From positions 3,436,001 to 3,500,000 of the forward strand of contig NZ_CP095848.1 of NCBI RefSeq assembly GCF_023101345.1: a DNA stretch of 64,000 bases, given 5' to 3'. Under the pieces are notes generated by a model that saw only the letters and a program-made list of their open reading frames with translations, did no database searches and was not told where the DNA came from. This stretch comes from Hymenobacter sublimis. GTDB lineage: Bacteria > Bacteroidota > Bacteroidia > Cytophagales > Hymenobacteraceae. The translations under genes were made by a program, and so were the position numbers. Shown piece after piece: positions 1 through 8,664 of this stretch; the first letter of the stretch is position 1; the number at the start of each line of letters is the position of its first letter.

Positions 1-501
1 TGAAGTAGAACGAGCCCACGCCGGGCGTAATCAGGTTGGAGTTTTTTCCTACCCAGCCTAAGCCGCTCTTCTTAGCCCAGGCCTTGTCCATCACCGGCGC
101 TGAATCAACGAAGCAGCGGCCGCCTACCTCTCCTATTTCCTCCTGCATATCCTGCAGCAGGGTTTTAAGCTTGTCCTTGATGACGAAATGGTAGTCGCGG
201 CCGTAGGCGTACTTGCTGACTTTGAGCGTGTCGTCGGGTTGTTGGGTTTCCTCGGGGGGTAGTAATTCAGTAGCAGGGAAATCACCGACTTGGCCCCGTC
301 CACCAGTAGGCGCGGGTCGAGGCGCTTATCGAAGTGGTTGGCCATGTAGGCCATCTGCCCGTTCATGTGGCGGTTTAGCCAGTTCTCCAGGCGCGGCGCC
401 TCCTCCTCCAGAAATTCGGCCTTGGAAATGCCGCAGTACATAAAGCCCAGCTCCGCCGCCCGGCGTTTAATAAAGGCAGTATAGTGAGCGGTGGGTAGCA
501 T
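1..501 (-). CDS. queG: Epoxyqueuosine reductase QueG, N-terminal part, apparent frameshift
   Basis: QueG reduces epoxyqueuosine in tRNA to queuosine, using cobalamin and Fe-S clusters in the cytoplasm. The N-terminus (starting [10 protein letters not shown], then AAELGF and GISKAEFL) and a downstream block ([33 protein letters not shown]) both match the family. These blocks are in different reading frames. The switch falls at a run of six G on the plus strand (254-259); a seventh G would restore one continuous frame from 501 to the window edge. The C-terminal ferredoxin-like half is outside the window. Either the sequence has a homopolymer error or the gene is a recent pseudogene; the intact downstream frame favours error or a very young mutation. 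Confidence 0.85.
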
Positions 502-593
502 GAGAAGGGAGGCGACGAATTACAAAGCTACAGCATTCTATCCCGGGTTGCCCCGTTCAGCCAGCGGCGTTATCTGGCTCGTTTGCATTAACA

Positions 594-1082
594 CTATGGA
601 GTATCGCGCCCGATAAACCGACCTTTACCCAACAGAAAATCAATTGCTCTGCCTACAGCGCGGGCCCGGCTTTCATCGGTTTTCAAGCGGGTGATGTAGC
701 GGATTATTTCTTGCTGCCGGGAAGGAGTTAGCCGATTGAAAACCTGTTGCGCCTCCCTGACTTTATCCAGTGCTTCAGCTAGCTGCGGGTGCATGGGCAA
801 GGCCCGTTCTCGCGGATCAAATGCAATAGTTACCTGAATAGTTTCGCCAATCCGCTTGGGCGAGTTCTTTAGCATCGACAGATTGATGTACAGCCTCCAC
901 GCCCCGCTAAATCTTACCAGTGTTTGCTGATACGGCAGCTGATTGACGGTACCTCGCACCGGAATAGGCCCTTTGGCTTTTCCAGCCTGCTCAAAGAGAA
1001 AAGCCAGTACCTCAAGGGGCACGTCCACAAAAGGGTTAACACCAATCAACTGAAGCTCAGCTGCAAATTCCCTGGTATTCAT
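594..1082 (-). CDS. YdeI/OmpD-associated family protein (DUF1905 plus OmdA-like)
   Basis: 162 residues. The N-terminal ~90 residues fit the DUF1905 fold (a small barrel with the conserved VRGTVNQLPYQQTLV strand region and IGETIQVTIAFDPRER). The C-terminal ~65 residues fit the OmdA / bacteriocin-protection helix pair (ALDKVREAQQVFNRLTPSRQQEIIRYI, then RARAVGRAIDFL). The family is cytoplasmic and its biochemical role is not settled. The gene lies downstream of ruvB on the same strand, with a terminator between them, so it is probably transcribed separately. The ATG at 1082 is the only sensible start. Confidence 0.75.
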   Translation of the reverse strand: MNTREFAAELQLIGVNPFVDVPLEVLAFLFEQAGKAKGPIPVRGTVNQLPYQQTLVRFSGAWRLYINLSMLKNSPKRIGETIQVTIAFDPRERALPMHPQLAEALDKVREAQQVFNRLTPSRQQEIIRYITRLKTDESRARAVGRAIDFLLGKGRFIGRDTP

Positions 1083-1147
1083 CTAGCAATTGCTACTTGT
1101 GCTATTCCCACAACTACTGCTGCCCATAAGCGCCTAACTTATCGCGC

Positions 1148-1193
1148 AAAAAAGCGGCGGAAAACTACCCAATTTGGTGCTTTCCGCCGCTTG
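1148..1193 (-). terminator. Rho-independent terminator after ruvB
   Basis: Read on the minus strand, the stem AAGCGGCGGAAA pairs with TTTCCGCCGCTT across a ~17-base loop and is followed by six T. It lies 18 bases past the ruvB stop. Confidence 0.8.
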
Positions 1194-1210
1194 GCAAAAC
1201 GTCCTATAAC

Positions 1211-2260
1211 TTAACTAAATAGCTCCCCCGGCGTGCCGGTGTTGCCGCGTAGGTGCTGGGGCATTTGGCGGCCCAGGTGCTGGTAGGCCAGCTCGGTGGC
1301 TTCGCGGCCTCGGGAGGTACGCTTGATGAAGCCTTCCTGGATCAGGAAGGGCTCGTACACTTCCTCAATGGTTTCGGCTTCGTCGCCGCAGGCAGTGGCA
1401 ATGGTGCCCAGGCCAACGGGGCCACCCTTGAATTTGTCAATGATGGTGCTCAGGATGCGAATGTCCATTTCGTCGAGGCCGTTCTGGTCTACGTCGAGGG
1501 CGTTGAGGGCAAACTGAGCAATTTCGCGGGTGATAGTGCCGGTGCCTTTAATCTGGGCGAAGTCGCGAGTGCGGCGCAGCAGGTTATTAGCAATTCGGGG
1601 CGTACCGCGGGAGCGACGGGCAATTTCGAAGGCTGCATCCTCGTAAATAGGCGTGCCCAGAATTTCGGCCGAGCGTTGCACAATTGTGGTCAGCAGGGCT
1701 GAATCGTAGTACTCTAGGCGGGCGCTGATGCCGAAACGGGCCCGCAACGGCGAGGTCAGCATACCCGAGCGGGTAGTGGCACCAATCAGCGTAAACGGCG
1801 ACAAAGAAATCTGCACCGAGCGCGCATTCGGACCCGAATCGAGCATGATGTCGATGCGGTAATCCTCCATGGCCGAGTAGAGGTATTCCTCTACTACCGG
1901 GTTTAGGCGGTGAATCTCATCAATGAAGAGCACGTCGTTTGGCTCCAGGTTTGTGAGCAGGCCAGCCAGGTCGGAAGGCTTGTCCAGCACCGGGCCGCTC
2001 GTCATCTTGATGCCCGATTCCAGCTCGTTGGCAATGATGTGCGAAAGAGTAGTTTTACCTAGGCCGGGCGGGCCGTGCAGCAGTACGTGGTCGAGGGCCT
2101 CGCCGCGGTGCTTGGCGGCAGCCACGAATACTTTTAGGTTTTCGACTACCTTGCCCTGGCCGGTGAAATCATCGAAGGAAAGGGGCCGCAGGGCTTTATC
2201 GATGTCCTTTTCAGTGGCATCCATGTGGTCGTTGCCACCAGTCATATACGGTTCGCGCAT
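1211..2260 (-). CDS. ruvB: Holliday junction branch migration helicase RuvB
   Basis: RuvB is the hexameric AAA+ motor that, with RuvA and RuvC, migrates and resolves Holliday junctions. The 349-residue product has the family's usual length. Visible motifs are Walker [10 protein letters not shown] (63-71), Walker B FIDEIH (112-117), sensor 1 GATTRSG, the arginine-finger segment LRARFG, and the C-terminal winged helix ending in LGRQMP. Three in-frame ATGs lie within the first 13 codons; the first is used here, but the third (MDATEKDID) also fits. No ruvA or ruvC is adjacent, which is common in Bacteroidota. Confidence 0.97.
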   Translation of the reverse strand: MREPYMTGGNDHMDATEKDIDKALRPLSFDDFTGQGKVVENLKVFVAAAKHRGEALDHVLLHGPPGLGKTTLSHIIANELESGIKMTSGPVLDKPSDLAGLLTNLEPNDVLFIDEIHRLNPVVEEYLYSAMEDYRIDIMLDSGPNARSVQISLSPFTLIGATTRSGMLTSPLRARFGISARLEYYDSALLTTIVQRSAEILGTPIYEDAAFEIARRSRGTPRIANNLLRRTRDFAQIKGTGTITREIAQFALNALDVDQNGLDEMDIRILSTIIDKFKGGPVGLGTIATACGDEAETIEEVYEPFLIQEGFIKRTSRGREATELAYQHLGRQMPQHLRGNTGTPGELFS

Positions 2261-2452
2261 AAGCGTACAATGTAGTTCAGCGTGTGGAAAGGTAACAGTT
2301 GGCGAGTTGGGTTGGTGCCTTTTTTAGCAAAAAATATCCACGTATTCCTATTTAACTAATCAGGTTAGCAAAATCTTGTTACCGGATTTGCTCGTACCCC
2401 TTTTCAGGTTCTCCCTGACCCGTATCTTGCCGCTTCACCCGCTCTGCTTCTC

Positions 2453-3412
2453 ATGTCCGCTGCTTCCTGGCTTGATGCCCTTCCCACTGACTTTTACGAC
2501 CAGCTGGCTCACTGCCTAAGCCTGCACGGCATGGCAGCGGCGGAGCTGCTCAGCCAGCCGGAAACGCAACGCTTAACCGCGCTTACTACCCTCGATGGCC
2601 GAAAAGTACAGGAGCTGAACCAGATTCAGAACCACCAGGAGCTACTAGCCAGCTTGCAGGCGGAACCCCTAGACCTATACCACCTGCTCCTGCTGGGCCG
2701 GCTGACGCTGGAAACGTCCTTGGCTACGCCCGTGCTGGCCTACGTGCGGGAGCAAATGCAGATAGATGAACCCCAGTTGGAATACCTGAAAACCTACTGC
2801 CTGGAGCTGAGCGCCGCCTTTCTGAACACGCTGGAAGAACACGTAGCAGCACCCGCCGGCACGGCCTCGTTGGGCCTGCACCGGCTTCAGATTGAGGAGG
2901 CTTTTACCAAGCTGCTGACAACCCAGCCCTCCCCTACCCCGCCGGCAGCCAATCTGCGCCTATCGGAGCCCCAACTGCAGATGTTGCGGCTGGCCTTGCT
3001 GCTCGTGCACAGCCTGCCCGCCACCGCCGACCATCCGTTTCTGCGAGCCGTAGGGGAGCTTCCCCACCTGCAACCACCCGCCCTGGAGCCGCTGATTGAA
3101 CACCTGAGCCGCGTGCGGGCGCGGGAACAGCTTACCCTCACCATGCCGGAGCTAGTGCAGCTCTACCAGGGTATGCAGGTGTGCGGGATGATTTTCGTGT
3201 CGGATGTAATGAGCCGGCTGGGGCTGGAAGACGCCTTTCCCACGCTTTCTGAAGCCGAGGCAGCCACCGTGGAGGCCGAGCCCGTCAGCAACCGGCAGGC
3301 CGTGGGCGAAATGGTCAGCGGCTTCACGCTGTGGGTGCAGCAAACCTTCCCCGAATCGTCAGAAATTCAGCAGGCCCGCCAGGAAATTTTGGCCCTCGCC
3401 GATACGCTGTAA
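2453..3412 (+). CDS. Conserved hypothetical protein, 319 aa
   Basis: Not recognised. The protein is leucine- and alanine-rich, probably all helical and soluble, with no signal peptide or membrane segment. It has several amphipathic stretches (for example residues 78-95, LYHLLLLGRLTLETSLAT). The C-terminal part contains EMVSGFTLWVQQTFPESSEIQQARQEIL. Base composition matches the neighbours. It is divergent from ruvB with a ~190-base gap and convergent with the HIRAN gene, so it is probably monocistronic. The only support is a long in-frame ATG reading frame with normal codon use. Confidence 0.7.
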   Translation: MSAASWLDALPTDFYDQLAHCLSLHGMAAAELLSQPETQRLTALTTLDGRKVQELNQIQNHQELLASLQAEPLDLYHLLLLGRLTLETSLATPVLAYVREQMQIDEPQLEYLKTYCLELSAAFLNTLEEHVAAPAGTASLGLHRLQIEEAFTKLLTTQPSPTPPAANLRLSEPQLQMLRLALLLVHSLPATADHPFLRAVGELPHLQPPALEPLIEHLSRVRAREQLTLTMPELVQLYQGMQVCGMIFVSDVMSRLGLEDAFPTLSEAEAATVEAEPVSNRQAVGEMVSGFTLWVQQTFPESSEIQQARQEILALADTL

Positions 3413-3437
3413 AATAGTGATTGGACGAGGTGGTGAA

Positions 3438-3767
3438 CTAGTTTACCAGCAGCACTTCAATTTCCAGGTGCAGCCAGTCTTCTTCCCAGGCTTTGTGAGT
3501 TAGGCAGGCGCTGAGGGAGTAGCCGGCATCCAGCAGGCGGGCCACTGTTTCGTTGCGCCCCTCGGGCAGGTAGCCCAGCCAAAAGGCGTCGATGCCGGTG
3601 GTTAGCACGCGCACGGCCCAATCATCATACACACTATCGGCCTCGCGCGCCAGGGCCAGTTGCTGCCCCGGCTGCAGGCGCGGCTCAAAAGCCCGCAGAC
3701 CGTCGCGGTGGGTAGTACCGGCCACAAGGCATTCAAGAAGTACCAGCGGTTGAGAAGCAGTTGACAT
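3438..3767 (-). CDS. Stand-alone HIRAN-domain protein
   Basis: About 109 residues, essentially a single HIRAN-like domain: an ECLVAGTTHRDG start, LQPGQQLALAREADSVYDDWAV in the middle and FWLGYLPEGRNETVARLLDAG towards the end. HIRAN domains occur at the N-terminus of HLTF/Rad5-type helicases, where they bind 3' DNA ends, and also as small free-standing bacterial proteins of unknown role. I chose the internal ATG at 3767 (MSTASQPLV); an upstream in-frame start at 3803 would add 12 unlikely residues. No helicase is adjacent. The domain call is from pattern memory only. Confidence 0.65.
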   Translation of the reverse strand: MSTASQPLVLLECLVAGTTHRDGLRAFEPRLQPGQQLALAREADSVYDDWAVRVLTTGIDAFWLGYLPEGRNETVARLLDAGYSLSACLTHKAWEEDWLHLEIEVLLVN

Positions 3768-4027
3768 GGGTAGTAAGTGGAGTGTAGCGGCGTAAACATA
3801 CACTCTGGAACGGGTTTAGGCCAGCCCAACCAGAACTTACCTGACTTACAATACGGCCTCCTGAGCTTTTAACGACCCACCCGAAGCACTCCTCACCGGA
3901 TGGCTGAGGCCGGTGGCAGAAATCTACCAGGCCTAGACTAATAGTCACTGCTGTACTTTGGCTGACAAGTCTGTACTTTACGGCTCAGCAGTTTCTCCTT
4001 CTTATTCTTCTACATTTTTTACCTCTG

Positions 4028-4420
4028 ATGAAAACTCGTGTACTTCTAGCGGCCCTTGTTCTTAGCACCTGTTCCTTAGGTTCTGCCCTTGCGGTGGCGC
4101 CACCCGTGCCTGCCTCCTCTCAGGTTGCCCCCGGCGGATATATGATGATTATTTCGCGGGTTTCGTTGGGGTTTAATGCCCAGGCTAGCATCGTCACTAT
4201 TTCCCCCGAGGGCAAAGAGCAAGTCAGAGAAATCGACTTCAGCCGCTTCAGCGCCAAGCAAATGGCCAGCAACATGACGGAAGTTCACAAAGCCGCTATG
4301 GCCGCGGTAAACCAGTATACTGCTGACGGCTGGCGGTTGGTAAGCGTGGCTCCCAGCGACGTGGCAAGCGGCGGCAACACCGTTTTCAGCCAAACGATTT
4401 ACTATCTGGAAAAAAAGTAG
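4028..4420 (+). CDS. Small secreted protein, function unknown
   Basis: 130 residues with a clear Sec signal peptide (MKTRVLLAALVLSTCSLGSA, cleavage near residues 20-23). The mature part (~107 residues) contains MMIISRVSLG, IVTISPEGKEQVREIDF and a C-terminal QTIYYLEKK. It resembles small Hymenobacter proteins that alternate beta strands with one helix (AKQMASNMTEVHKAAMAAVNQYTADGW). I do not recognise a family. The upstream region carries two copies of CTGTACTTT 22 bases apart (3951-3983), of unknown meaning. A strong terminator follows. Confidence 0.7.
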   Translation: MKTRVLLAALVLSTCSLGSALAVAPPVPASSQVAPGGYMMIISRVSLGFNAQASIVTISPEGKEQVREIDFSRFSAKQMASNMTEVHKAAMAAVNQYTADGWRLVSVAPSDVASGGNTVFSQTIYYLEKK

Positions 4421-4486
4421 CCCGTTAGGTGGCTGCTGCTTCGTAGCAGTGGCTAAGCTTGACTAGTTTGCAGCAACATACCATTG

Positions 4487-4534
4487 AAAAGAACAGCGCC
4501 GCCTTCTGCAATAGAGGGCGGCGCTGTTCTTTTT
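4487..4534. terminator. Bidirectional terminator between convergent genes
   Basis: A perfect 13-bp stem (GAACAGCGCCGCC, 4491-4503, with 4517-4529) has five T on the plus side and four A on the other. It serves both the secreted protein gene and the acyl-CoA dehydrogenase gene. Confidence 0.9.
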
Positions 4535-4549
4535 AAGTCAATCGTAGTA

Positions 4550-5782
4550 TTACTTGAACGCCTGTATGCCGGTGATGTCGGCGCCGGTGATGAGCAGGTG
4601 GATGTCGTGGGTGCCTTCGTAGGTTACTACTGATTCTAGGTTCATCATGTGGCGCATGATGGGGTACTCGCCCGTAATGCCCATGCCGCCGTGGATCTGG
4701 CGGGCTTCGCGGGCGATTTCCAGGGCAATTTCTACGGAGTTACGCTTGGCCATGGAAATCTGCGCCGAAGTGGCTTTGCCTTCATTCTTGAGCATGCCTA
4801 GGCGCCACACCATCAGTTGAGCCTTCGTGATTTCAGTAATCATTTCGGCCAGCTTGCGCTGCTGGAGCTGGAAGGAAGCAATGGGCTTACCGAACTGCTC
4901 GCGCTGCAGGGAATACTTCAGGGCCGACTCGTAGCAGTCAATAGCCGCCCCTAAAGCGCCCCAGGCAATGCCGTAGCGGGCTGAGTCGAGGCAGCTGAGC
5001 GGACCTTTGAGGCCGTCGATGTTGGGTAGAATATTCTCCTTGGGAATTTTTACGTCCTCGAACACCAGTTCGCCGGTGATGCTGGCGCGCAAGCTCCACT
5101 TGTTGTGGATTTCGGGGGTAGAAAAGCCTTCCATGCCCCGCTCCACGATAACGCCCCGGATGCGGCCGTTATCGTCTTTGGCCCACACCACGGCTACCTG
5201 AGACTCGGGCGAGTTGGAAATCCAAAGCTTGGCGCCGTTGAGCAGGTAGTAATCCCCCATGTCCTTGATGGTGGTGGTCATGCCGCCGGGGTTGGAGCCG
5301 TGGTCGGGCTCGGTGAGGCCGAAGCAGCCCAGCCACTCGCCCGAGGCCAGCTTGGGCAGGAACTTGCGGCGCTGTTCTTCCGAGCCGTACTGGTAAATCG
5401 GGAACATCACCAGGGAACCCTGCACCGAGGCCGTGGAGCGCATGCCGGAATCGCCGCGCTCGATTTCCTGCATAATCAGGCCGTAGCTGATGTAGTCCAG
5501 CCCGCCCCCGCCGTATTCCGTGGGAATGGTGGGCCCAAAAGCTCCTACCTCCCCAAACTTGCGCACGATTTCCGAGGGGAAGTGCGCCTGCTGGGCCCAC
5601 TGCTCCACGTTGGGCGAAATTTCCTTTTTCACAAAGTCGCGGATGCTCTGGCGGATGAGCTTGTGCTCCTCCGTCAGCAGCCCGTCGATGTCATAGTAAT
5701 CCGTGAAACCTGCGGCGTTAAGCGAGCCTTTGTTGCGCTGCACCTGGGCCTTGGTCGAGAGAACGTCAGCTTGGGAAGACAT
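4550..5782 (-). CDS. gcdH: Acyl-CoA dehydrogenase, glutaryl-CoA dehydrogenase type
   Basis: A flavoprotein of ~410 residues. It has the acyl-CoA dehydrogenase layout: helical N-domain (EEHKLIRQSIRDFVKKEI), middle beta-domain (GCFGLTEPDHGSNPGG, WISNSP) and C-terminal FAD helical domain (QREQFGKPIASFQLQQ, ARQIHGGMGI). The catalytic base lies in TYEGTHDIH, with Glu about 22 residues from the C-terminus. The SVQGSLVMFPIYQYGSEEQ block and the TYEGTHDIH motif favour the glutaryl-CoA dehydrogenase subgroup, which converts glutaryl-CoA to crotonyl-CoA in lysine and tryptophan breakdown. The start MSSQADV (5782) is preferred over 5809, which adds nine residues. No pathway partners are adjacent, so the substrate is inferred. 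Confidence 0.85.
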   Translation of the reverse strand: MSSQADVLSTKAQVQRNKGSLNAAGFTDYYDIDGLLTEEHKLIRQSIRDFVKKEISPNVEQWAQQAHFPSEIVRKFGEVGAFGPTIPTEYGGGGLDYISYGLIMQEIERGDSGMRSTASVQGSLVMFPIYQYGSEEQRRKFLPKLASGEWLGCFGLTEPDHGSNPGGMTTTIKDMGDYYLLNGAKLWISNSPESQVAVVWAKDDNGRIRGVIVERGMEGFSTPEIHNKWSLRASITGELVFEDVKIPKENILPNIDGLKGPLSCLDSARYGIAWGALGAAIDCYESALKYSLQREQFGKPIASFQLQQRKLAEMITEITKAQLMVWRLGMLKNEGKATSAQISMAKRNSVEIALEIAREARQIHGGMGITGEYPIMRHMMNLESVVTYEGTHDIHLLITGADITGIQAFK

Positions 5783-5863
5783 AGTAGAAAGGGGTGGGTT
5801 TACTGCCAAAGATACGTATTTCGCTACGGACCGCCGGGCAGTTTCTGGGAAGGCTGAAAAACG

Positions 5864-5900
5864 AAAAACCCTGACCAGATAGGGGACTGGTCAGGGTTTT
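5864..5900 (-). terminator. Terminator downstream of the TonB receptor gene
   Basis: A perfect 14-bp stem (5865-5878 with 5887-5900, arm AAAACCCTGACCAG). On the minus strand it is followed by a T-rich tract (TTTTT, CG, TTTTT). It lies ~205 bases past the receptor stop and ~80 bases before the next leftward gene. Confidence 0.85.
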
Positions 5901-6105
5901 GGGGTACCGGGAGGCGAGGTTGGGAATGCCAAAGACCCACCCCAACTCAGGCACCGAAAAACGACCAGGAGGCAGATTCCTGATCGGGAAATTTACTACT
6001 CGGCCTCGTGCAAAGCCTGTGCCGAAAGTATGAAAATTGATCTGTATAACAGCGCTTTCCACCCAGCTTTTGACAGCTATTTAAGCGCCTTACTGTTCAG
6101 GTTGG

Positions 6106-8589
6106 CTAGAACTTTAACCCTACCGAGGCCAGGAAGTTACGGGTAGCCTGGGGGAAGTACCAGTTGAAGGTCTGTTGCTGGCCATCGGGGCCGGGGTAGC
6201 CATAGGTGTAGCCGTTGGCCACGTAGCGGCGGTTAAGCACATTGTTGAGCAACAGGCCCAGCTCGATTTCCTTCATGAACTGCGGCCGAACGGTGTAGCG
6301 GGCCCGGAAATCCAGCACCTGGTAGGGCTTGATGCGCCGGTCTTCGCTGGTGGAGTTATCGAGATACTGGCGGCTCACGGTTTTGTAGAGCAGGGCCAGG
6401 CGCAGCCCCCGCACTGGCTGCCCCTCCAGGGTGTGCGCCGACACTACGGAGGGCGAGTAGGAAATGGTAGTGGTGCGCCCCTCCGCGGCCGTAATGGGGT
6501 TGTAGTTGGCATCGTAGGTTACCTCCCGAAAATCCTGGATGCGGTTGCGGCTGAGCGTGAGGGTACTGCTCAGGCTGAGCTTGTCGTTGGCGGAGGCAAA
6601 GCCGGTCAGTTCCACGCCGGTGCGGTAACTGCGCGGGGCATTGGTGCGCAGGGCCGTGCCCACATCGTTGAGCTGGCCGGTGGCAACCAGCTGGTCGCGG
6701 TACTTCATGTAGAAGTAGTTGGCCTCAAAGCGCAGGGCCGTGACCGGACCAAACAAGGAGGTAGCCGGCAACGTGAGCCGGTAGCCCCCTTCGACATCCT
6801 GCAGGTACTCGGCCTTGGCGCTTTGGTCGCCGACCGGGCGGTCCGTGAAGTCGGAGCGGACGGGCTCGCGCTGGCCCACGGCGTAGCTAGCGTAGAGCTG
6901 CTGCCCCGCGGCCAGGGTAACTGTGGCACCCAACTTAGGGTTGAAGAACAGGTACTTGGCGCGGGTAGTCACGTCGTTCTGGTCGTCTTCTACCCCATCA
7001 ATGGTATACCGGATGCGCCGCACCTGCAGGTCGCCGTACACGCCCAGGATGGGCAACACCTGCCAGGTAGCGCGGGCGTAGGCGTTGTAGTCCGTTTTAA
7101 CGGCGTCGTTAAAGTAGTACCGCTGGCGAATGCTGCCGTTGGAGGCGTACTGCGCCCAGATAACTTCGCCGTAGTGGTCGTTGGTGAAGCGGTTCCAGGC
7201 CCCGCCCAAGGTAGCCTGCAGCTTGCCTTCGCGAGGCTGATAGTTCAGAGCGAAGGTGCCGCCGTAGAAGTAGTTATCCAGCCACTTGCGGTCCACTAGG
7301 TTGCTGCGTTTGATGGTGGTATCGCCCAGCACCACGTTTTGCAGGCCATAGTCAACTAGCTTGCGGTTGGCGCGGTAGCTTTCGTAGTAGCCGAAGCCCC
7401 GCGTTAGGTGCAGGGCCGCGCCCAGGTTCCAGTCTTCACCCAAGCCCTGGGAAAGATGGAGCTGGTAGTGGTTCTGCTGGTAATTATCGGTCTGGTTGTC
7501 GTAGGTGTAGTAGCTGTAGCGGCGGCCTTCACGCAGGACTCGCTCCGCGTCGGCGGTGCTCAGTTCCCCGTTGTCAATGTACTGCTGCAGCAGGGCTCGG
7601 TCGCCGGTAATGGCAGGCTCGGGCACGCCGTTCCAAGCCTGATAAGTTTTCTCGCGGCCCGAGAAAGTAATGAACTTGAGCAACGTGCTTTTGCCCTGGT
7701 AGCCGGCCGAGAGGTAGTACGACTTCATGTCGGAGGCGCCGCGCTTCACGTAGCCATCAGAGGCTATGCGCGAGAGGCGGCCATCGACGGTGAAATGCCC
7801 GCCGAGCAGGCCCGTACCGAACGATACGTTGTTGCGCCAGGTGTTAAAGGAGCCAAACGTGTTCTGGGTTTCGGCGTAGGCTTCGCGGCGGTTATCGAGG
7901 GTAGAGATGTTGAGGCTGGCCCCGAAAGCTGCCCCGCCATTCTGGCTGGTACCTACCCCCCGCTGCACCTGAATGCTACTGATAGATGAAGCCAGATCCG
8001 GCAGGTTCACCAGAAACGAGCCATGCGACTCGGCATCGTTCAGGGGCACGCCGTTGATGGTCATGTTGATGCCCGTGTTGCTGGTGCCCCGGATGCGAAT
8101 GTCGGTGTAGCCTACCCCCGCCCCGGCGTCGGAAGTCACGACCACCGAGGGGGTCTGGTCCAGCAGGTAAGGTAAATCCTGCCCGAAATTGCGTTTCTGC
8201 AGGTCCTGGCGGCCCAAGTTGGTGTAAGCGGTGGCAGTACGGTCGTTGGCACGGGAGGCTGTTACCAGGGCCTCACCAATGGCTACGCCCCCCGGTTGCA
8301 GGGCCAGCGCCAAGCGCTGTTCCGCTGCTTGCCCCTGCAGGTTTTGCACCAGGGCCTCGTAGCCCAGGTAGGTTACGCGCAGCTCGTGGAGGCCGGCGGG
8401 CACAGCGGGCAGGGTGAAAGTGCCGGCCGCAGTGGTAGCGGCGCTGGGGGTGCCATCCAGCAGGATGGTAGCGCCGGGCAGGGGCGTGCCGGTGCGCGCA
8501 TCTGTAACGGTGCCGGACACGGGACCTTGCGCCCATGCCGTGCCGGATAGCGCCAGCAGCGCTGCTCCGGTGAGTAAAGAATTTTTCAA
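6106..8589 (-). CDS. TonB-dependent outer-membrane receptor under TPP riboswitch control
   Basis: Outer-membrane active transporter. After a signal peptide (KNSLLTGAALLALSGTAWA) come a carboxypeptidase-like beta-sandwich (VSGTVTDARTGTPLPGATI), the plug domain (DRTATAYTNLGRQDLQKRN, IRIRGTSNTGINMTINGVPLND) and a ~22-strand barrel ending in the aromatic-terminated strand NFLASVGLKF. An ATG at 8682 opens the frame, but it lies inside the conserved 3' core of the riboswitch and would put 31 odd residues before the signal peptide. The TTG at 8589 gives a proper signal sequence and is preferred. The riboswitch implies a thiamin-type substrate; receptors of this kind head thiamin-uptake loci in Bacteroidota. 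The substrate itself is inferred. Confidence 0.9.
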   Translation of the reverse strand: MKNSLLTGAALLALSGTAWAQGPVSGTVTDARTGTPLPGATILLDGTPSAATTAAGTFTLPAVPAGLHELRVTYLGYEALVQNLQGQAAEQRLALALQPGGVAIGEALVTASRANDRTATAYTNLGRQDLQKRNFGQDLPYLLDQTPSVVVTSDAGAGVGYTDIRIRGTSNTGINMTINGVPLNDAESHGSFLVNLPDLASSISSIQVQRGVGTSQNGGAAFGASLNISTLDNRREAYAETQNTFGSFNTWRNNVSFGTGLLGGHFTVDGRLSRIASDGYVKRGASDMKSYYLSAGYQGKSTLLKFITFSGREKTYQAWNGVPEPAITGDRALLQQYIDNGELSTADAERVLREGRRYSYYTYDNQTDNYQQNHYQLHLSQGLGEDWNLGAALHLTRGFGYYESYRANRKLVDYGLQNVVLGDTTIKRSNLVDRKWLDNYFYGGTFALNYQPREGKLQATLGGAWNRFTNDHYGEVIWAQYASNGSIRQRYYFNDAVKTDYNAYARATWQVLPILGVYGDLQVRRIRYTIDGVEDDQNDVTTRAKYLFFNPKLGATVTLAAGQQLYASYAVGQREPVRSDFTDRPVGDQSAKAEYLQDVEGGYRLTLPATSLFGPVTALRFEANYFYMKYRDQLVATGQLNDVGTALRTNAPRSYRTGVELTGFASANDKLSLSSTLTLSRNRIQDFREVTYDANYNPITAAEGRTTTISYSPSVVSAHTLEGQPVRGLRLALLYKTVSRQYLDNSTSEDRRIKPYQVLDFRARYTVRPQFMKEIELGLLLNNVLNRRYVANGYTYGYPGPDGQQQTFNWYFPQATRNFLASVGLKF

Positions 8590-8594
8590 CGGTG

Positions 8595-8640
8595 AAAAAT
8601 GGAAAAAATGGAACGGACCCGGTGCCAGGGGTCGGCACCT
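8595..8640 (-). promoter_or_regulatory. Possible expression platform hairpin of the TPP riboswitch
   Basis: On the minus strand GGTGCC (8634-8639) pairs with GGCACC (8621-8626), and a U-rich stretch follows at 8595-8608. The GGTGCCA of the riboswitch 5' strand (near 8732-8738) could pair instead with TGGCACC of this hairpin, giving a possible antiterminator. The geometry is imperfect (11 bases between stem and U tract), and I have only drawn it by hand. Confidence 0.35.
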
Positions 8641-8664
8641 CAGGTTTTTCGTTCGCGGATCGTT

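Noticed and set aside
924..1214. Rightward 96-codon frame near the ruvB end
   Set aside because: Overlaps a recognised gene and a terminator; no homology visible.
5105..5857. Rightward frame opposite the acyl-CoA dehydrogenase
   Set aside because: Shadow frame in GC-rich sequence with no own start context or motif.
6175..7299. Long rightward reading frame opposite the TonB receptor
   Set aside because: Antisense shadow of a clear receptor gene; the low-complexity Val/Gly/Ala product matches no family.
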